Below are positions 1 to 8,839 of a stretch of 64,000 nucleotides of DNA, one piece after another. The position numbers were made by a program, and so were the translations under genes. The stretch is taken from NCBI GenBank assembly GCA_963545205.1, contig CAUUHW010000004.1:124001-188000 (forward strand), given 5' to 3'. The stretch comes from CAUTYU01 sp963545205 (GTDB lineage Bacteria; Desulfobacterota; Desulfovibrionia; Desulfovibrionales; Desulfomicrobiaceae). The notes beneath the pieces are model-generated. The model was not told the origin of the DNA, did not search any database, and worked only from the letters and a program-made list of their open reading frames with translations. Numbering within the stretch: position 1 is the stretch's first letter; every line of letters begins with the position of its first letter.

Positions 1-422
1 TTGATGGTGTCTGGCAGACTCTGGCTGATAAGTCCCACATCATTGATGATCCTGGACATGAGCATGCCAACACTTGTTTTATGGAAAAAACTGACCGGCA
101 GGCAGATGATTTTATTGTACAGTTCCCTGCGGAGTTGATCCAGAACTTTCAGGGCGCAATAACTCATCAGGCATTTTTGAATAAAGATACCAAGCCCTTT
201 GGCCATAAAAAGAAAGACCAGGGCCAGAGGAACAAAGACCAGGGCGGAGCGGTTTTTGTTAATAAAAATATCGTCAAGGGCTGGCTGCACCAGATAGGTT
301 GTGGCCGCTGTCGCGGCCGCGGCAACCGCAAGGGCCATAAAGGCAATGATAATCTGAAGCTTGAACGCCTTGAAATAGCCCAAGCAACGGCGAAGAATGG
401 TAAACGAACTTGGATGCTGCAT
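1..422 (-). CDS. msbA: Lipid A/multidrug ABC exporter MsbA-like, N-terminal part (runs off window start)
   Basis: The reverse strand is open from an ATG at 422 to the window edge, about 140 residues with no stop. The translation begins MQHPSSFTILRRCLGYFK and shows a first hydrophobic helix (LQIIIAFMALAVAAAATAAT), the motif YLVQPALDDIFINK, and a second helix (VFVPLALVFLFMAKGLGIF). It then has RRELYNKIICLPVSFFHK and GMLMSRIINDVG, which are hallmarks of the type I ABC exporter membrane domain and especially of MsbA. The family flips lipid A core across the inner membrane. The ATPase half lies outside the window. The ribosome site before the ATG is weak. Family assignment is strong; the lipid A substrate is inferred from similarity only. 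Confidence 0.85.
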   Translation of the reverse strand, partial: MQHPSSFTILRRCLGYFKAFKLQIIIAFMALAVAAAATAATTYLVQPALDDIFINKNRSALVFVPLALVFLFMAKGLGIFIQKCLMSYCALKVLDQLRRELYNKIICLPVSFFHKTSVGMLMSRIINDVGLISQSLPDTI

Positions 423-719
423 TTTTTTACGTGAGGTTAGATGGTTAGGTATAAAGAGTTTTTGGTTCAGGATTCAGGCCAGGTGGGGAAAAAAGGACTT
501 TTGTCTTTTACGGCCTTGCCTGGCAACGCGCGCAGTGTAAAGATATTTTTTTTTTTTGCCAAGGCCTGCAGGCAGGTGAAACAGTATGTTTGAAAAAAGG
601 GGGCTGAGTTTGACGAGGTAATTAAAATTTTATATCTTCCAGTGGGTTGGGGAAGGAAGATGAGAGATCTTGCCTCTACTATGCGGTGTTTCCATGATTT
701 TTTATGACAGGAGCCGAGT
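423..719. promoter_or_regulatory. Divergent intergenic region between msbA and the REC-HPt gene
   Basis: About 297 bases separate the divergent starts. A possible plus-strand promoter is TTGACG at 610-615 followed by a TATATC/TATCTT segment at 631-638. A T-tract occurs at about 546-556. AGGAG near 708-712 is the ribosome site for the TTG start at 720. The reading frames crossing this region have no recognisable protein. The promoter is a pattern match only. Confidence 0.3.
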
Positions 720-1559
720 TTGAAAGCAGAAAAGATGAGTCCTGAAAATGTTCGATTTAATGCCCGGGTCCTGCTTGTTGAAGATAGTCCCATCAGCCAG
801 ATTGTAGCCAAAGAGGCGCTTACGTTTTTCGGTCTTGATGTGGATCTTGTCGGCAATGGGCAGGAAGCTGTGGAAAAAATTTCACGGACCCGCTATGATT
901 TGGTCTTCATGGACTGTCAGATGCCGATAATGGATGGGTACAAGGCCAGCGCTGAAATTCGCAGGAACGAAGAGCAGCGGCAGGCCAAACGGGTGCCAAT
1001 TGTCGCTCTTACCGCCCTTTCCTCATTTAAAGAGCGCAGGCAGATTTTTGAGAGCGGAGTTGATGATTATATTGCCAAGCCATTCCAAATGAATGAGCTT
1101 TTTACCTGTCTGATGAAGTGGTTGAAAGAGCAGATAGAACTGCGTTCTTCAAGAGCAGTTGCCAAAAAGGAGGAAAATGCTCCTGAAGCTGAAAAAATAA
1201 AAGAAGGTAGCTGCTTAGATGAAAGCATTTTGAAAAGAGTGCTTGACCTGGAAGCTATGATGCCATCTGGCGGGCTGCTGAAAGAACTGTTTCAGACCTA
1301 TGTTGCCTCTTCGCAGGACGTGATGCAACAGATGGATAAAGACGTATCGTTCAAATGTTTTGAGGGGATTCGCCAAAAAGCCCATAGCCTGAAGTCTTCC
1401 AGCTCTCATGTTGGGGCCATAACCCTGTCAAACCTTTTTGGAGAACTGGAAAGTGCTGCGTTAGATAGGGACGCGGACAAGACAGCTTCTTTCTTTTCTC
1501 GGATACGGAAAGAATATCACACCGTTTTAAGTGAAATAAAAAGAAGATTAAAGGAATAG
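720..1559 (+). CDS. Response regulator receiver-HPt phosphotransfer protein
   Basis: This 279-residue protein has an N-terminal receiver domain (about residues 15-140). Its acidic pocket is VEDS, the phospho-acceptor is Asp65 in FMDCQMPIMDG, the switch Thr lies in ALTAL, and the conserved Lys is in YIAKPF. A linker leads to a C-terminal HPt four-helix domain with the histidine at about residue 222 in QKAHSLKSSSSHVGA. There is no kinase or output domain, so it should shuttle phosphate within a multistep phosphorelay. Start choice: TTG at 720 follows AGGAG by 7 bases; an ATG at 735 is the alternative. The next gene, also with a receiver, begins 4 bases downstream, so the two are probably co-transcribed partners. 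It could be the detached tail of a former hybrid kinase, but the good ribosome site argues for a real gene. Confidence 0.85.
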   Translation: MKAEKMSPENVRFNARVLLVEDSPISQIVAKEALTFFGLDVDLVGNGQEAVEKISRTRYDLVFMDCQMPIMDGYKASAEIRRNEEQRQAKRVPIVALTALSSFKERRQIFESGVDDYIAKPFQMNELFTCLMKWLKEQIELRSSRAVAKKEENAPEAEKIKEGSCLDESILKRVLDLEAMMPSGGLLKELFQTYVASSQDVMQQMDKDVSFKCFEGIRQKAHSLKSSSSHVGAITLSNLFGELESAALDRDADKTASFFSRIRKEYHTVLSEIKRRLKE

Positions 1560-1562
1560 CGC

Positions 1563-4076
1563 GTGAAGCAACCTGAAATATTACTTGTTGATGACGACTC
1601 AACAGTGGCTCTTTTGGGAAAAATGGTTCTTTCTCAGGCCAGATTCTCTGTTAACCTTGCTTCGTCTGTTGCTGAATTCTGGAAGGCCGTTGAAAATTTT
1701 TCCCCGGATATTATTTTGCTTGATTTTGAGCTTCCTGATGGAGACGGAGTCAAACTTTGCCAGAAACTGCGTTCTTTATCGCGTTTCGCTCAAACTCCGG
1801 TGCTGATTATCACCGGCCATGATGACCATGAGTCAGTTGTTGAGGCTCTGGCAAGCGGGGCGACAGATTTTATGTCTAAACCTCTGAACTGGCAACTGCT
1901 TGCGCAGAGGGTGCGGTATATGTGGAAATCGCATCTTATCCTGCTCGCCGCCCAGCAAAGTCAGAGATTGCTGGCCAGAGCCCAGGCCATTGCTAAGACA
2001 GGAAACTGGGAAAAAGATCTGCATTCAGGGAGCATCATTGCTTCTGAGCAGTTCTTACAGATGCTTGAACACGGAGAATGCGAGTCAGGTGATCTTTTTG
2101 AACTTTTTTTCAGTGTTGTGGTTGAGGAAGACCAAAGTCTGATTTCAGAAAAAATAGAAGAAACCCTGCAAACCAAAAAAACGCAAACTGTTGAACACAG
2201 AATGATTACAAATGACGGGCTGATTTTTGTCCGTCATTTTCTTGAAATCCATTTTGATCCTGTTACAGGTGAGCCTCTTTCTCTTTGCGGAACTCTGCAG
2301 GATATTACGGAAGAAAAGCGAAGAGAGATGTTCACAACCGACCGTAACTCTCTTTTGGAACTGGGAATAAAACAGGCTGATAATAAAGAACTCTATAAGG
2401 CCTTTTCCACTCTTCTTGATCATCAGATTGCAAATGCAAAGCTTTTTTATCTCTGGAAAGAAAAAGGGCGCTGGCGGCTTGAATATGCCTCTGAAAATGT
2501 ATCGCCTGAATTTGCTGCTGGTATGGAAAATTATTTTCAGACCGAGCCGAGGTTTCAGGATCTGCAAAAAGAGGCAAATGTTTTTTTGGTAGCGCCAATG
2601 CCCGCTTTTGTCGGAGCTGAGGAGAGTAAGAACTCTGTTCTTTTGTTACTTCCTGTTGCCTTTGAAAAAAAAGGAGAGGCGAACCGCTTGGGGGCAATGA
2701 TCGTTGAAAAAAATCACCCCATGCTCCGCGAGCAGGAAAAGATCAACGATTTTTTTATAAATGTATCGGGTCTTATCCGTATTCTGGCCAATCATATTGC
2801 TCTGTTTTCCAGGCTGGAGTACCAGGCTTACCACGATGTATTGACCGGACTACCCAACCGTGAATTTTTCTTTGAGACCATGGAAGAGGCGCTCGCGGAA
2901 AGGGAAGGCCCGTGCGCCTTACTCCTTATTGATATTGACCGGTTCAAAAACATAAATGATTCTCTTGGTCATAATGTCGGCGACCGTATCTTGTGTGAGA
3001 TGGCGGCCCGTTTAAGGCAGCTCCTTTTGCCGGGTGACGTGCTGGCCCGTCTCTCCGGTGATGAATTTGCCTGGCTGACAGATACAACCACGCAAGAAGA
3101 GATTCAAAATCGGGTACAGCAGATTCTTACGAATTTGGGCCAACCTTTTAAGGAAGAGAACTACCAGGTGAACCTGAGCGCCAGGTGCGGGATTACTCTT
3201 TTTCCTGAACATGGAACAGATGCGGCTCAGCTCCAGAAGTATGCTGATATTGCCATGTATCACGCCAAAAAAAATGGCGGGAACTGTTGTGTGTACTATG
3301 ATCCCGATAAAATGGAATCTTTTACGCAAAAATTGGTGATAGAAAATGAAATGAAGCAGGGACTGGAACGGGGAGAATTCTATCTGCTGTTTCAGCCTCA
3401 GGTTGAATCAAGCAACAGGGAAGTTACCGCTTACGAATCATTGTTGCGCTGGAAAAGACCGGACGGAGTTTTTATCTCTCCTGAAGTCTTTATCGCTGTG
3501 GCCGAAGAAACAGGAATTATTGTACCACTTGGAACATGGGTGCTTGAACAGTCCTGCAAAAGCATTTTAGAGCTGCATAAAAGAGGAAATGCTGACATTC
3601 GGATCTCTGTCAATGTCTCAACTGTCCAGTTCGTTCAGGACAATTTTGTTGATGTAGTAAATGAAGTCTTGCAAAAAACAGGATTTCCGGCTGATAAACT
3701 TGAACTTGAGGTGACGGAAAGTGCAGTTATGCAGGATATTACACTTGTTGCCGCGCGTCTGGAAGAATTGCGTAAGCTTGGTTTGACAATCGCGATTGAT
3801 GATTTTGGAACAGGCTATTCTTCCATGTCCTATCTGAAATTTCTGCCCATTGACTGTTTGAAGATTGACCGCAGTTTTATTATGGAACTCGACTCTAAAG
3901 ACGAGAAAAAATCAGAAGCCCTAGTTGACTCAATGATTACTCTGGCAGAAAACCTGGGCCTTGAAGTCGTGGCTGAGGGAGTGGAAACTGAAGGACAGCT
4001 GGAATTTTTAAAGCAGAGAAAGTGCAGGTATATTCAGGGGTATCTGACAGGAAAACCTGGCCCTTTGCCGGTCTGA
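1563..4076 (+). CDS. Receiver-PAS-GGDEF-EAL cyclic-di-GMP signalling protein
   Basis: This 837-residue multidomain protein starts with GTG. A receiver (about 4-120) has phospho-acceptor Asp54 in ILLDFELPDGDG. A PAS/PAC-like segment (about 135-250) ends in GTLQDITEEKR, and a probably GAF-like stretch follows to about 400. A diguanylate cyclase domain has its active-site loop as SGDEF (498-502) and lacks the RxxD inhibitory site just upstream. The phosphodiesterase domain has ESL (625-627) in place of EAL. It keeps the Asn in SVNVS, the Glu in LEVTES, DDFGTGYSS, the Lys in LKIDRS, the Glu in VAEGVET and QGY, so hydrolysis of c-di-GMP looks possible. Which activity dominates cannot be told from sequence. 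Its receiver is a natural target of the adjacent REC-HPt protein. Confidence 0.9.
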   Translation: MKQPEILLVDDDSTVALLGKMVLSQARFSVNLASSVAEFWKAVENFSPDIILLDFELPDGDGVKLCQKLRSLSRFAQTPVLIITGHDDHESVVEALASGATDFMSKPLNWQLLAQRVRYMWKSHLILLAAQQSQRLLARAQAIAKTGNWEKDLHSGSIIASEQFLQMLEHGECESGDLFELFFSVVVEEDQSLISEKIEETLQTKKTQTVEHRMITNDGLIFVRHFLEIHFDPVTGEPLSLCGTLQDITEEKRREMFTTDRNSLLELGIKQADNKELYKAFSTLLDHQIANAKLFYLWKEKGRWRLEYASENVSPEFAAGMENYFQTEPRFQDLQKEANVFLVAPMPAFVGAEESKNSVLLLLPVAFEKKGEANRLGAMIVEKNHPMLREQEKINDFFINVSGLIRILANHIALFSRLEYQAYHDVLTGLPNREFFFETMEEALAEREGPCALLLIDIDRFKNINDSLGHNVGDRILCEMAARLRQLLLPGDVLARLSGDEFAWLTDTTTQEEIQNRVQQILTNLGQPFKEENYQVNLSARCGITLFPEHGTDAAQLQKYADIAMYHAKKNGGNCCVYYDPDKMESFTQKLVIENEMKQGLERGEFYLLFQPQVESSNREVTAYESLLRWKRPDGVFISPEVFIAVAEETGIIVPLGTWVLEQSCKSILELHKRGNADIRISVNVSTVQFVQDNFVDVVNEVLQKTGFPADKLELEVTESAVMQDITLVAARLEELRKLGLTIAIDDFGTGYSSMSYLKFLPIDCLKIDRSFIMELDSKDEKKSEALVDSMITLAENLGLEVVAEGVETEGQLEFLKQRKCRYIQGYLTGKPGPLPV

Positions 4077-4095
4077 GATTGCTATCCAAAAATAA

Positions 4096-4118
4096 AAAAG
4101 CTCCTGAACAGGAGCTTT
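4096..4118. terminator. Bidirectional rho-independent terminator
   Basis: A perfect stem AAAAGCTCCTG / CAGGAGCTTTT with a two-base loop lies just after the GGDEF-EAL stop. It has A- and T-rich flanks, so it can serve that gene on the plus strand and the tRNA-Arg gene on the minus strand. Confidence 0.8.
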
Positions 4119-4124
4119 TATCTT

Positions 4125-4201
4125 TGGTGCGCCCGGCACGATTCGAACGTGCGACCTACTGGTTCGTAGCCAGGTACTCTATCCAGCTGAGCTACGGGCG
4201 C
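4125..4201 (-). tRNA. tRNA-Arg (ACG anticodon)
   Basis: The reverse complement folds as a tRNA of 77 nt including encoded CCA. The acceptor GCGCCCG pairs with CGGGCGC, the D-arm is GCTCAGCTGGATAGAGT, the anticodon loop is CTACGAA (ACG), and the T-arm has TTCGAAT. The anticodon stem is CCTGG/CCAGT, so the outermost 27-43 pair is a C-U mismatch. ACG is normally edited to ICG to read CGU/CGC/CGA. Confidence 0.95.
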
Positions 4202-4298
4202 GGTAAAAAAAGATACATATAGACCTGTTGAAAGAAGGTCAAGTTTAATTTGAGAAATATTTATTGATTCGCAGAAAATACTCAGGAAGGAAAAAACA

Positions 4299-4838
4299 AT
4301 GCAATTACAAGGCACAACCATACTGGCGGTAAAAGGAGAGAAAGGAGTGGCTCTGGCCGGAGACGGGCAGGTCACTCTGGGACAGGCGATTGTCATGAAG
4401 CACAGCGCAAAAAAGATTCGCCGGTTGTATAAAGATAAAATTCTGGCCGGTTTTGCCGGAAGCACGGCAGATGCCTTTACGCTTTTTGAGCGTTTTGAGG
4501 CCAAGCTGGAAGAATTTAACGGCAATCTGGTTCGGGCCAGTGTTGAAATGACAAAGGCCTGGCGCACGGACAAATATCTTCGTCGTCTGGAAGCCATGCT
4601 GCTGGTTGCTGATGCTCAAACCGTGCTGATTTTGAGCGGTAACGGTGATGTTATTGAACCTGATGATGGCATCGCGGCTATTGGTTCCGGCGGAGCGTAC
4701 GCTCTTTCCGCAGCCAGGGCGCTTTCCAGACATACCGGGCTTGTGCCAAAAGAGATTGTGGAAAAATCAATGGAAATTGCCGCTGAACTTTGTGTGTACA
4801 CAAATAACAACATCATAATTGAAACTTTGGGTGACTGA
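4299..4838 (+). CDS. hslV: ATP-dependent protease subunit HslV (ClpQ peptidase)
   Basis: HslV is the proteolytic core of the two-component HslUV cytoplasmic protease. The 179-residue product begins MQLQGTTILAVKGEKG. Removal of five residues would expose Thr6 as the N-terminal nucleophile, as in the proteasome-like family. GDGQVTLGQ, the Lys in MKHSAKKIRRL and the glycine-rich IGSGGAYALSAARAL are typical. The start follows AGGAAGGAAAA. The stop TGA at 4836-4838 directly precedes the hslU ATG, so the pair is translationally coupled. Confidence 0.97.
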   Translation: MQLQGTTILAVKGEKGVALAGDGQVTLGQAIVMKHSAKKIRRLYKDKILAGFAGSTADAFTLFERFEAKLEEFNGNLVRASVEMTKAWRTDKYLRRLEAMLLVADAQTVLILSGNGDVIEPDDGIAAIGSGGAYALSAARALSRHTGLVPKEIVEKSMEIAAELCVYTNNNIIIETLGD

Positions 4839-4839
4839 T

Positions 4840-6189
4840 ATGAGCGTACTGACTCCGCGTGAGATTGTTTCTGAACTTGACAAGTATATTATTGGCCAGA
4901 AGCAGGCCAAAAAAATGGTGGCCATTGCCCTTCGTAACCGCTGGCGACGCAGGCGGCTTGATGATGAGTTGCGGGAAGAGGTTGTGCCCAAAAATATCAT
5001 TATGATGGGGCCAACAGGTGTTGGAAAAACAGAGATTGCCAGACGTCTGGCCCGTCTTGCCGGTGCGCCTTTTTACAAGGTGGAGGCAACGAAATTTACC
5101 GAGGTTGGATACGTTGGCCGTGACGTGGAATCCATGGTGCGTGACCTTATGGAGATCGGCATCAATCTGGTGCGGGCGGAAGAGCAGGAGCGGGTAAAAA
5201 ACAAGGCGGAAGTTGAAGCGGAAGAGCGCCTGCTTGATGTTTTATTACCGTCTTCTCCCAGGCGGCCTGTGCCGGATTCGGGGCATGAGATACTGGAAGC
5301 CGCGCAGGGGGAAGATTCAACCCGTTCAAAATTGCGTGCCATGCTCAGGAAAGGAAAGCTTGATGGCCGTGAGGTTGAAATAGAGGTGACCGAAGCCGGT
5401 CCAAGAGTTGAAGTCATGTCCATGCCCGGAATAGAAGGCATGGAAATGCAGTTGCAGGACGCCTTCAGCCGCATGTTTCCCAAACAGAAAAAGACCAAAA
5501 AGGTAAAGGTCAAAGAGGCGTTTGCCATTTTGGTTGCCGAAGAAGCAGAGCGGATGGTGGATATGGACAAGGTCACGGAAATCGCTCGTGACAGGGTGCA
5601 GGAAGACGGTATTATTTTTCTTGATGAGATTGATAAGATTTGCGGAAAAGATGGAAACGGGAAATCTGATGTGTCCCGCGAGGGCGTGCAGCGGGATTTG
5701 CTGCCCATTGTGGAGGGCAGCACTGTCAATACGAAGTACGGGCTGGTGCGGACTGACCATATCCTGTTTATCGCGGCAGGCGCGTTTTCCTATTCCAAAC
5801 CCTCAGACCTTATTCCTGAACTGCAGGGCCGGTTTCCTTTGCGTGTGGAACTTGAAGCCCTGACAAAAGACGATTTTTACCGTATTCTGACAGAACCCAA
5901 AAACGCCCTGACTGTGCAGTATGCGGCCTTGATGAAGACCGAAGGCGTTGAACTGGAGTTTCTTGATGAAGCCTTGCATGAACTTTCCGCCTTTGCCCAG
6001 GAAGTAAACGGGGAGACGGAAAATATCGGTGCGCGTCGGTTGTATACCCTGCTGGAAAAGGTGCTGTCCGATCTCGCCTTTGATGCCTCTGAATGTGGCG
6101 GAGAAAAGGTGGTCATAAACAGCGAGTACGTGCGCAAGCAGTTAGAAGACGTGAGGGAAAACAGGGACCTTTCACGCTATATTTTGTAA
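4840..6189 (+). CDS. hslU: ATP-dependent protease ATPase subunit HslU (ClpY unfoldase)
   Basis: HslU is the AAA+ ring that unfolds substrates and feeds them to HslV. I place the start at ATG 4840 (MSVLTPREIVSELDKYIIGQ), the usual N-terminus; the frame is also open back to a TTG inside hslV. The product has 449 residues. Walker A GPTGVGKT is at 57-64, the pore motif is GYVGRD, and Walker B IIFLDEID is at 258-265. The helical I-domain lies between the Walker motifs, sensor/arginine-finger segments such as ELQGRFPLRVEL follow, and the C-terminal tail SRYIL inserts into HslV. The gene follows hslV with one base between stop and start. Confidence 0.97.
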   Translation: MSVLTPREIVSELDKYIIGQKQAKKMVAIALRNRWRRRRLDDELREEVVPKNIIMMGPTGVGKTEIARRLARLAGAPFYKVEATKFTEVGYVGRDVESMVRDLMEIGINLVRAEEQERVKNKAEVEAEERLLDVLLPSSPRRPVPDSGHEILEAAQGEDSTRSKLRAMLRKGKLDGREVEIEVTEAGPRVEVMSMPGIEGMEMQLQDAFSRMFPKQKKTKKVKVKEAFAILVAEEAERMVDMDKVTEIARDRVQEDGIIFLDEIDKICGKDGNGKSDVSREGVQRDLLPIVEGSTVNTKYGLVRTDHILFIAAGAFSYSKPSDLIPELQGRFPLRVELEALTKDDFYRILTEPKNALTVQYAALMKTEGVELEFLDEALHELSAFAQEVNGETENIGARRLYTLLEKVLSDLAFDASECGGEKVVINSEYVRKQLEDVRENRDLSRYIL

Positions 6190-6198
6190 TCCATAAAA

Positions 6199-6532
6199 TG
6201 TCTGGTAGCGGCTTTTACAGAGCGCAGTATAAAAATATTTGCGACAATTGCTCAACAGGCTGAAGCTGTTTCCGCTGGCCTGAATACGCCCCAACAACAT
6301 TGATTGTTTTTGAAAATCCAAAGGCTGGTACGCCAATTATGCTCAAGCGGCCTCTGGCGGCCCTTGACTTGCCGTTAACGGTGCTTGTGGCCGAGTCTTT
6401 TGCTGGTGGACTGTGAGTTTTAATACTGCTGAGTATCTGATCGGGCGTTACCTGCTTGAGCTGGGAGGAGTTTTTGTCGCTGCTGAACAGATGATATTGG
6501 CGGCGCTTACAGGTAAGTGTTTTTTTTGTTGA
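6199..6532 (+). pseudogene. Remnant of a DUF302-family protein (two frameshifts)
   Basis: Joining three reading frames between hslU and argB gives a recognisable DUF302 domain. Frame one (from about 6199) reads LVAAFTERSIKIFATIAQQAEAVSAGL. Frame two (from about 6290) reads PTTLIVFENPKAGTPIM, then LAALDLPLTVLVAES. Frame three (from about 6413) reads VSFNTAEYLIGRYLLELGG and AAEQMILAAL, ending at TGA 6530-6532. The FENPKAGTP and LDLPL motifs are diagnostic of the family. There is no start codon or ribosome site and the N-terminus is missing. The long ORF on the opposite strand here is its antisense shadow. The family's function is unknown. Confidence 0.75.
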
Positions 6533-6559
6533 AAACTGAAACAGTAGCAACTGGTGCTT

Positions 6560-7468
6560 ATGGAAGAAGAAAAAAGAAAAGCGGAAGTACTGCTTGAGGC
6601 CTTGCCGTATATCCGGCTTTTTTCCGGCGCGGTCATTGTTATAAAGTATGGCGGTCACGCCATGATTGACGAAGAGCTGAAAAAGGGCTTCGCGCTCAAT
6701 GTTGTGCTGCTCAAATATATTGGCCTGCATCCGGTTATCGTGCATGGTGGTGGCCCGCAGATAGGCAGTATGCTTGATCAGCTTGGAATTGCTTCCCGTT
6801 TTTGTCAGGGCCTGCGCGTAACAGACGCGCCAACCATGGACGTTGTTGAAATGGTGCTGTGCGGAAAAGTCAACAAGGAGATCGTCAACCTGCTGAACGT
6901 AAGTGGCGGCAGGGCTGTTGGTTTGTCTGGAAAAGACGGTAATCTCATTCAGGCCAGACAGTTGTCTGTAAGCAAAGAAACTGGCGGGCAGGCTGAAATT
7001 GATCTGGGTCAGGTTGGCGAGGTGCAGCGTATTGAAACCGCGCTTGTGCATTCCCTGCAACAGGACGGGTTTATTCCGGTTATCGCTCCGGTTGGGGTTG
7101 ACGCTCATGGTAAAACATACAACATCAATGCCGATAGTGTTGCGGGAGCGATCGCGTCCGCTATGCGGGCAAAAAAGCTGATTATTTTGACTGATGTTCC
7201 GGGCGTTCTCAATGAACAAAAAGAACTTGTCTCTTCCCTGACAATGGAGCAGGCCAGACAGGCAATTTCATCTGGTATGATACAGGGGGGAATGATACCC
7301 AAGATAGAATGCTGCCTTGAGGCCTTGCAGGGCGGAGTGGAAAAAACGCATATTCTTGATGGTCGGCAGATGAATTGCCTTGTTCTGGAACTTTTTACAA
7401 AAAGCGGAACAGGAACCCAGATTGTATCTTCTGCCCTTGAAACAGAAACCTGCCTGAAAAGTAAATGA
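6560..7468 (+). CDS. argB: Acetylglutamate kinase (arginine biosynthesis)
   Basis: ArgB phosphorylates N-acetylglutamate in the second step of arginine synthesis. The product, 302 residues from ATG 6560, has the amino-acid-kinase fold: IVIKYGGHAM near the N-terminus, VIVHGGGPQI, ARQLSV, INADSVAGAIASAM, LIILTDVPGVL and GMIPKIECC. The last segments bind nucleotide and acetylglutamate. A GTG at 6554 would add two residues; neither start has a strong ribosome site. The gene sits between the DUF302 remnant and a peptidase gene. No other arg gene is in the window. Confidence 0.95.
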   Translation: MEEEKRKAEVLLEALPYIRLFSGAVIVIKYGGHAMIDEELKKGFALNVVLLKYIGLHPVIVHGGGPQIGSMLDQLGIASRFCQGLRVTDAPTMDVVEMVLCGKVNKEIVNLLNVSGGRAVGLSGKDGNLIQARQLSVSKETGGQAEIDLGQVGEVQRIETALVHSLQQDGFIPVIAPVGVDAHGKTYNINADSVAGAIASAMRAKKLIILTDVPGVLNEQKELVSSLTMEQARQAISSGMIQGGMIPKIECCLEALQGGVEKTHILDGRQMNCLVLELFTKSGTGTQIVSSALETETCLKSK

Positions 7469-7490
7469 CAAAAATATGTGAGGGAGTATT

Positions 7491-8813
7491 ATGAAATATA
7501 GGAAGTATATGAGTGTAAAAAATCTTTTCTTTTCCTTTCTGATGCTGACGCTTGTTGTCTGTCTCGGCTGGGCTTTTTTTCTTTTTATGGAACGAAATAC
7601 TCCTGAACTTACCCTGTTATTGGAAAATACATATTTTCACCCCGACCGCACATTCCAGTTTCAGGCAAGAGATAAAGGGCGGGGACTCAGGGAGCTTCAT
7701 GTCCATTTTTTTCAGGCCGGAAAAGATATTACCTTGCTTGAAAAGAAATTTGAGCTTAATGTCTGGGAATGGAATGGAGAACTCAGTTTTACAGGACACA
7801 GGATAAGTAACGGTCCGGCTGAACTTGTCTTTACGGTTATAGACAGAAGCCTGAATAATCTGGGAAAAGGAAATATTGCTGTTTTCAGGCAGGCAATTGT
7901 TATTGACTCTGTTGCTCCTAAAATTTCTATCAATAATAATACGGAATATCTCAACCAGGGCGGATCGGGAATCGTTTCCTATACATTGTCCGAACAGGTT
8001 GAAAAAACAGGGGTTGTAATTGCTAATCATTTTTTTCCCGCCTATAAGCAGGAAAAAGGGAACTGGCTGTGTCTTTTTTCCTTTCCTTATTCTGCTGATC
8101 CTGAAACGGACAGGCTTGAGCTTGTTGCTGTTGACGCGGCCGGAAATGAAGGCAAGGTGAAATTTTTTCAGCGTATTCGAAAGGCTGCGTTCCCTCACGA
8201 CATCATTCGGGTCAATGACAGATTTCTGAAAACTGCCATGCCTGATTTTCAGCAATACTTTCCCACTGAACAGAACCTTCTTGAGCTCTATTTGAAAGTA
8301 AACAATGAGCTGCGTAAAGAAAACAGAGCGACTTTAGTTGAACTTGGCAGGCAGACCGCAAAAGAGCCTCTGTGGGAAGGACGTTTTTTACAGCTTCGCA
8401 ACTCAGCAACCAGGGCAACATTCGGAGATAAAAGAACCTATCTGTACGAGGGAAAAAAGATTGATTACCAGGTCCATCTTGGACTGGACTTTGCTTCTGT
8501 TGCCAGGGCCCCTGTTCAGGCCTGTAATCATGGGCAGGTTGTTTTTGCCGGACTGATGGGAATTTACGGTCAGGTGGTTGTTCTTGATCATGGCCTTGGT
8601 TTGCAAAGTCTGTATGCGCATCTCAGCCAGATTGATGTCACTACCGGAGATGTTTTGAAAAAGGGCGATGTGATTGGAAAAACAGGGACAACCGGACTGG
8701 CCGGTGGAGACCATTTGCATCTGGGGCTTGCTGTCAGCGGAATGCTCGTTAATCCCATTGAATGGCTTGATCCCAAATGGATACAAAACAGCATTACCCG
8801 GAAAATGAACTGA
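7491..8813 (+). CDS. Membrane-anchored M23-family peptidoglycan metallopeptidase
   Basis: The 440-residue protein starts at ATG 7491, seven bases after GAGGGAG. One N-terminal transmembrane helix (about 10-33) anchors it, with the bulk presumably in the periplasm. Residues about 35-300 form an unassigned, beta-rich region. The C-terminal LytM/M23 domain has the zinc ligands in HLGLD (His329, Asp333) and in HLH (His408, His410). It also has the usual GQVVVLDHG, SLYAHLS and KKGDVIGKTGTTG segments. All zinc residues are present, so it should be an active endopeptidase cleaving peptidoglycan cross-links. Confidence 0.93.
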   Translation: MKYRKYMSVKNLFFSFLMLTLVVCLGWAFFLFMERNTPELTLLLENTYFHPDRTFQFQARDKGRGLRELHVHFFQAGKDITLLEKKFELNVWEWNGELSFTGHRISNGPAELVFTVIDRSLNNLGKGNIAVFRQAIVIDSVAPKISINNNTEYLNQGGSGIVSYTLSEQVEKTGVVIANHFFPAYKQEKGNWLCLFSFPYSADPETDRLELVAVDAAGNEGKVKFFQRIRKAAFPHDIIRVNDRFLKTAMPDFQQYFPTEQNLLELYLKVNNELRKENRATLVELGRQTAKEPLWEGRFLQLRNSATRATFGDKRTYLYEGKKIDYQVHLGLDFASVARAPVQACNHGQVVFAGLMGIYGQVVVLDHGLGLQSLYAHLSQIDVTTGDVLKKGDVIGKTGTTGLAGGDHLHLGLAVSGMLVNPIEWLDPKWIQNSITRKMN

Positions 8814-8839
8814 CCCTGTGGGCCTGTACCAACAGACAG

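Noticed and set aside
4819..4839. TTG start for hslU inside hslV
   Set aside because: The family N-terminus begins at MSVLTPRE (4840), and the extra residues are unlike any HslU.
6215..7219. Long minus-strand ORF (334 codons) opposite argB
   Set aside because: It has no family motifs, and argB on the plus strand is unambiguous. Its far end is antisense to the DUF302 remnant.
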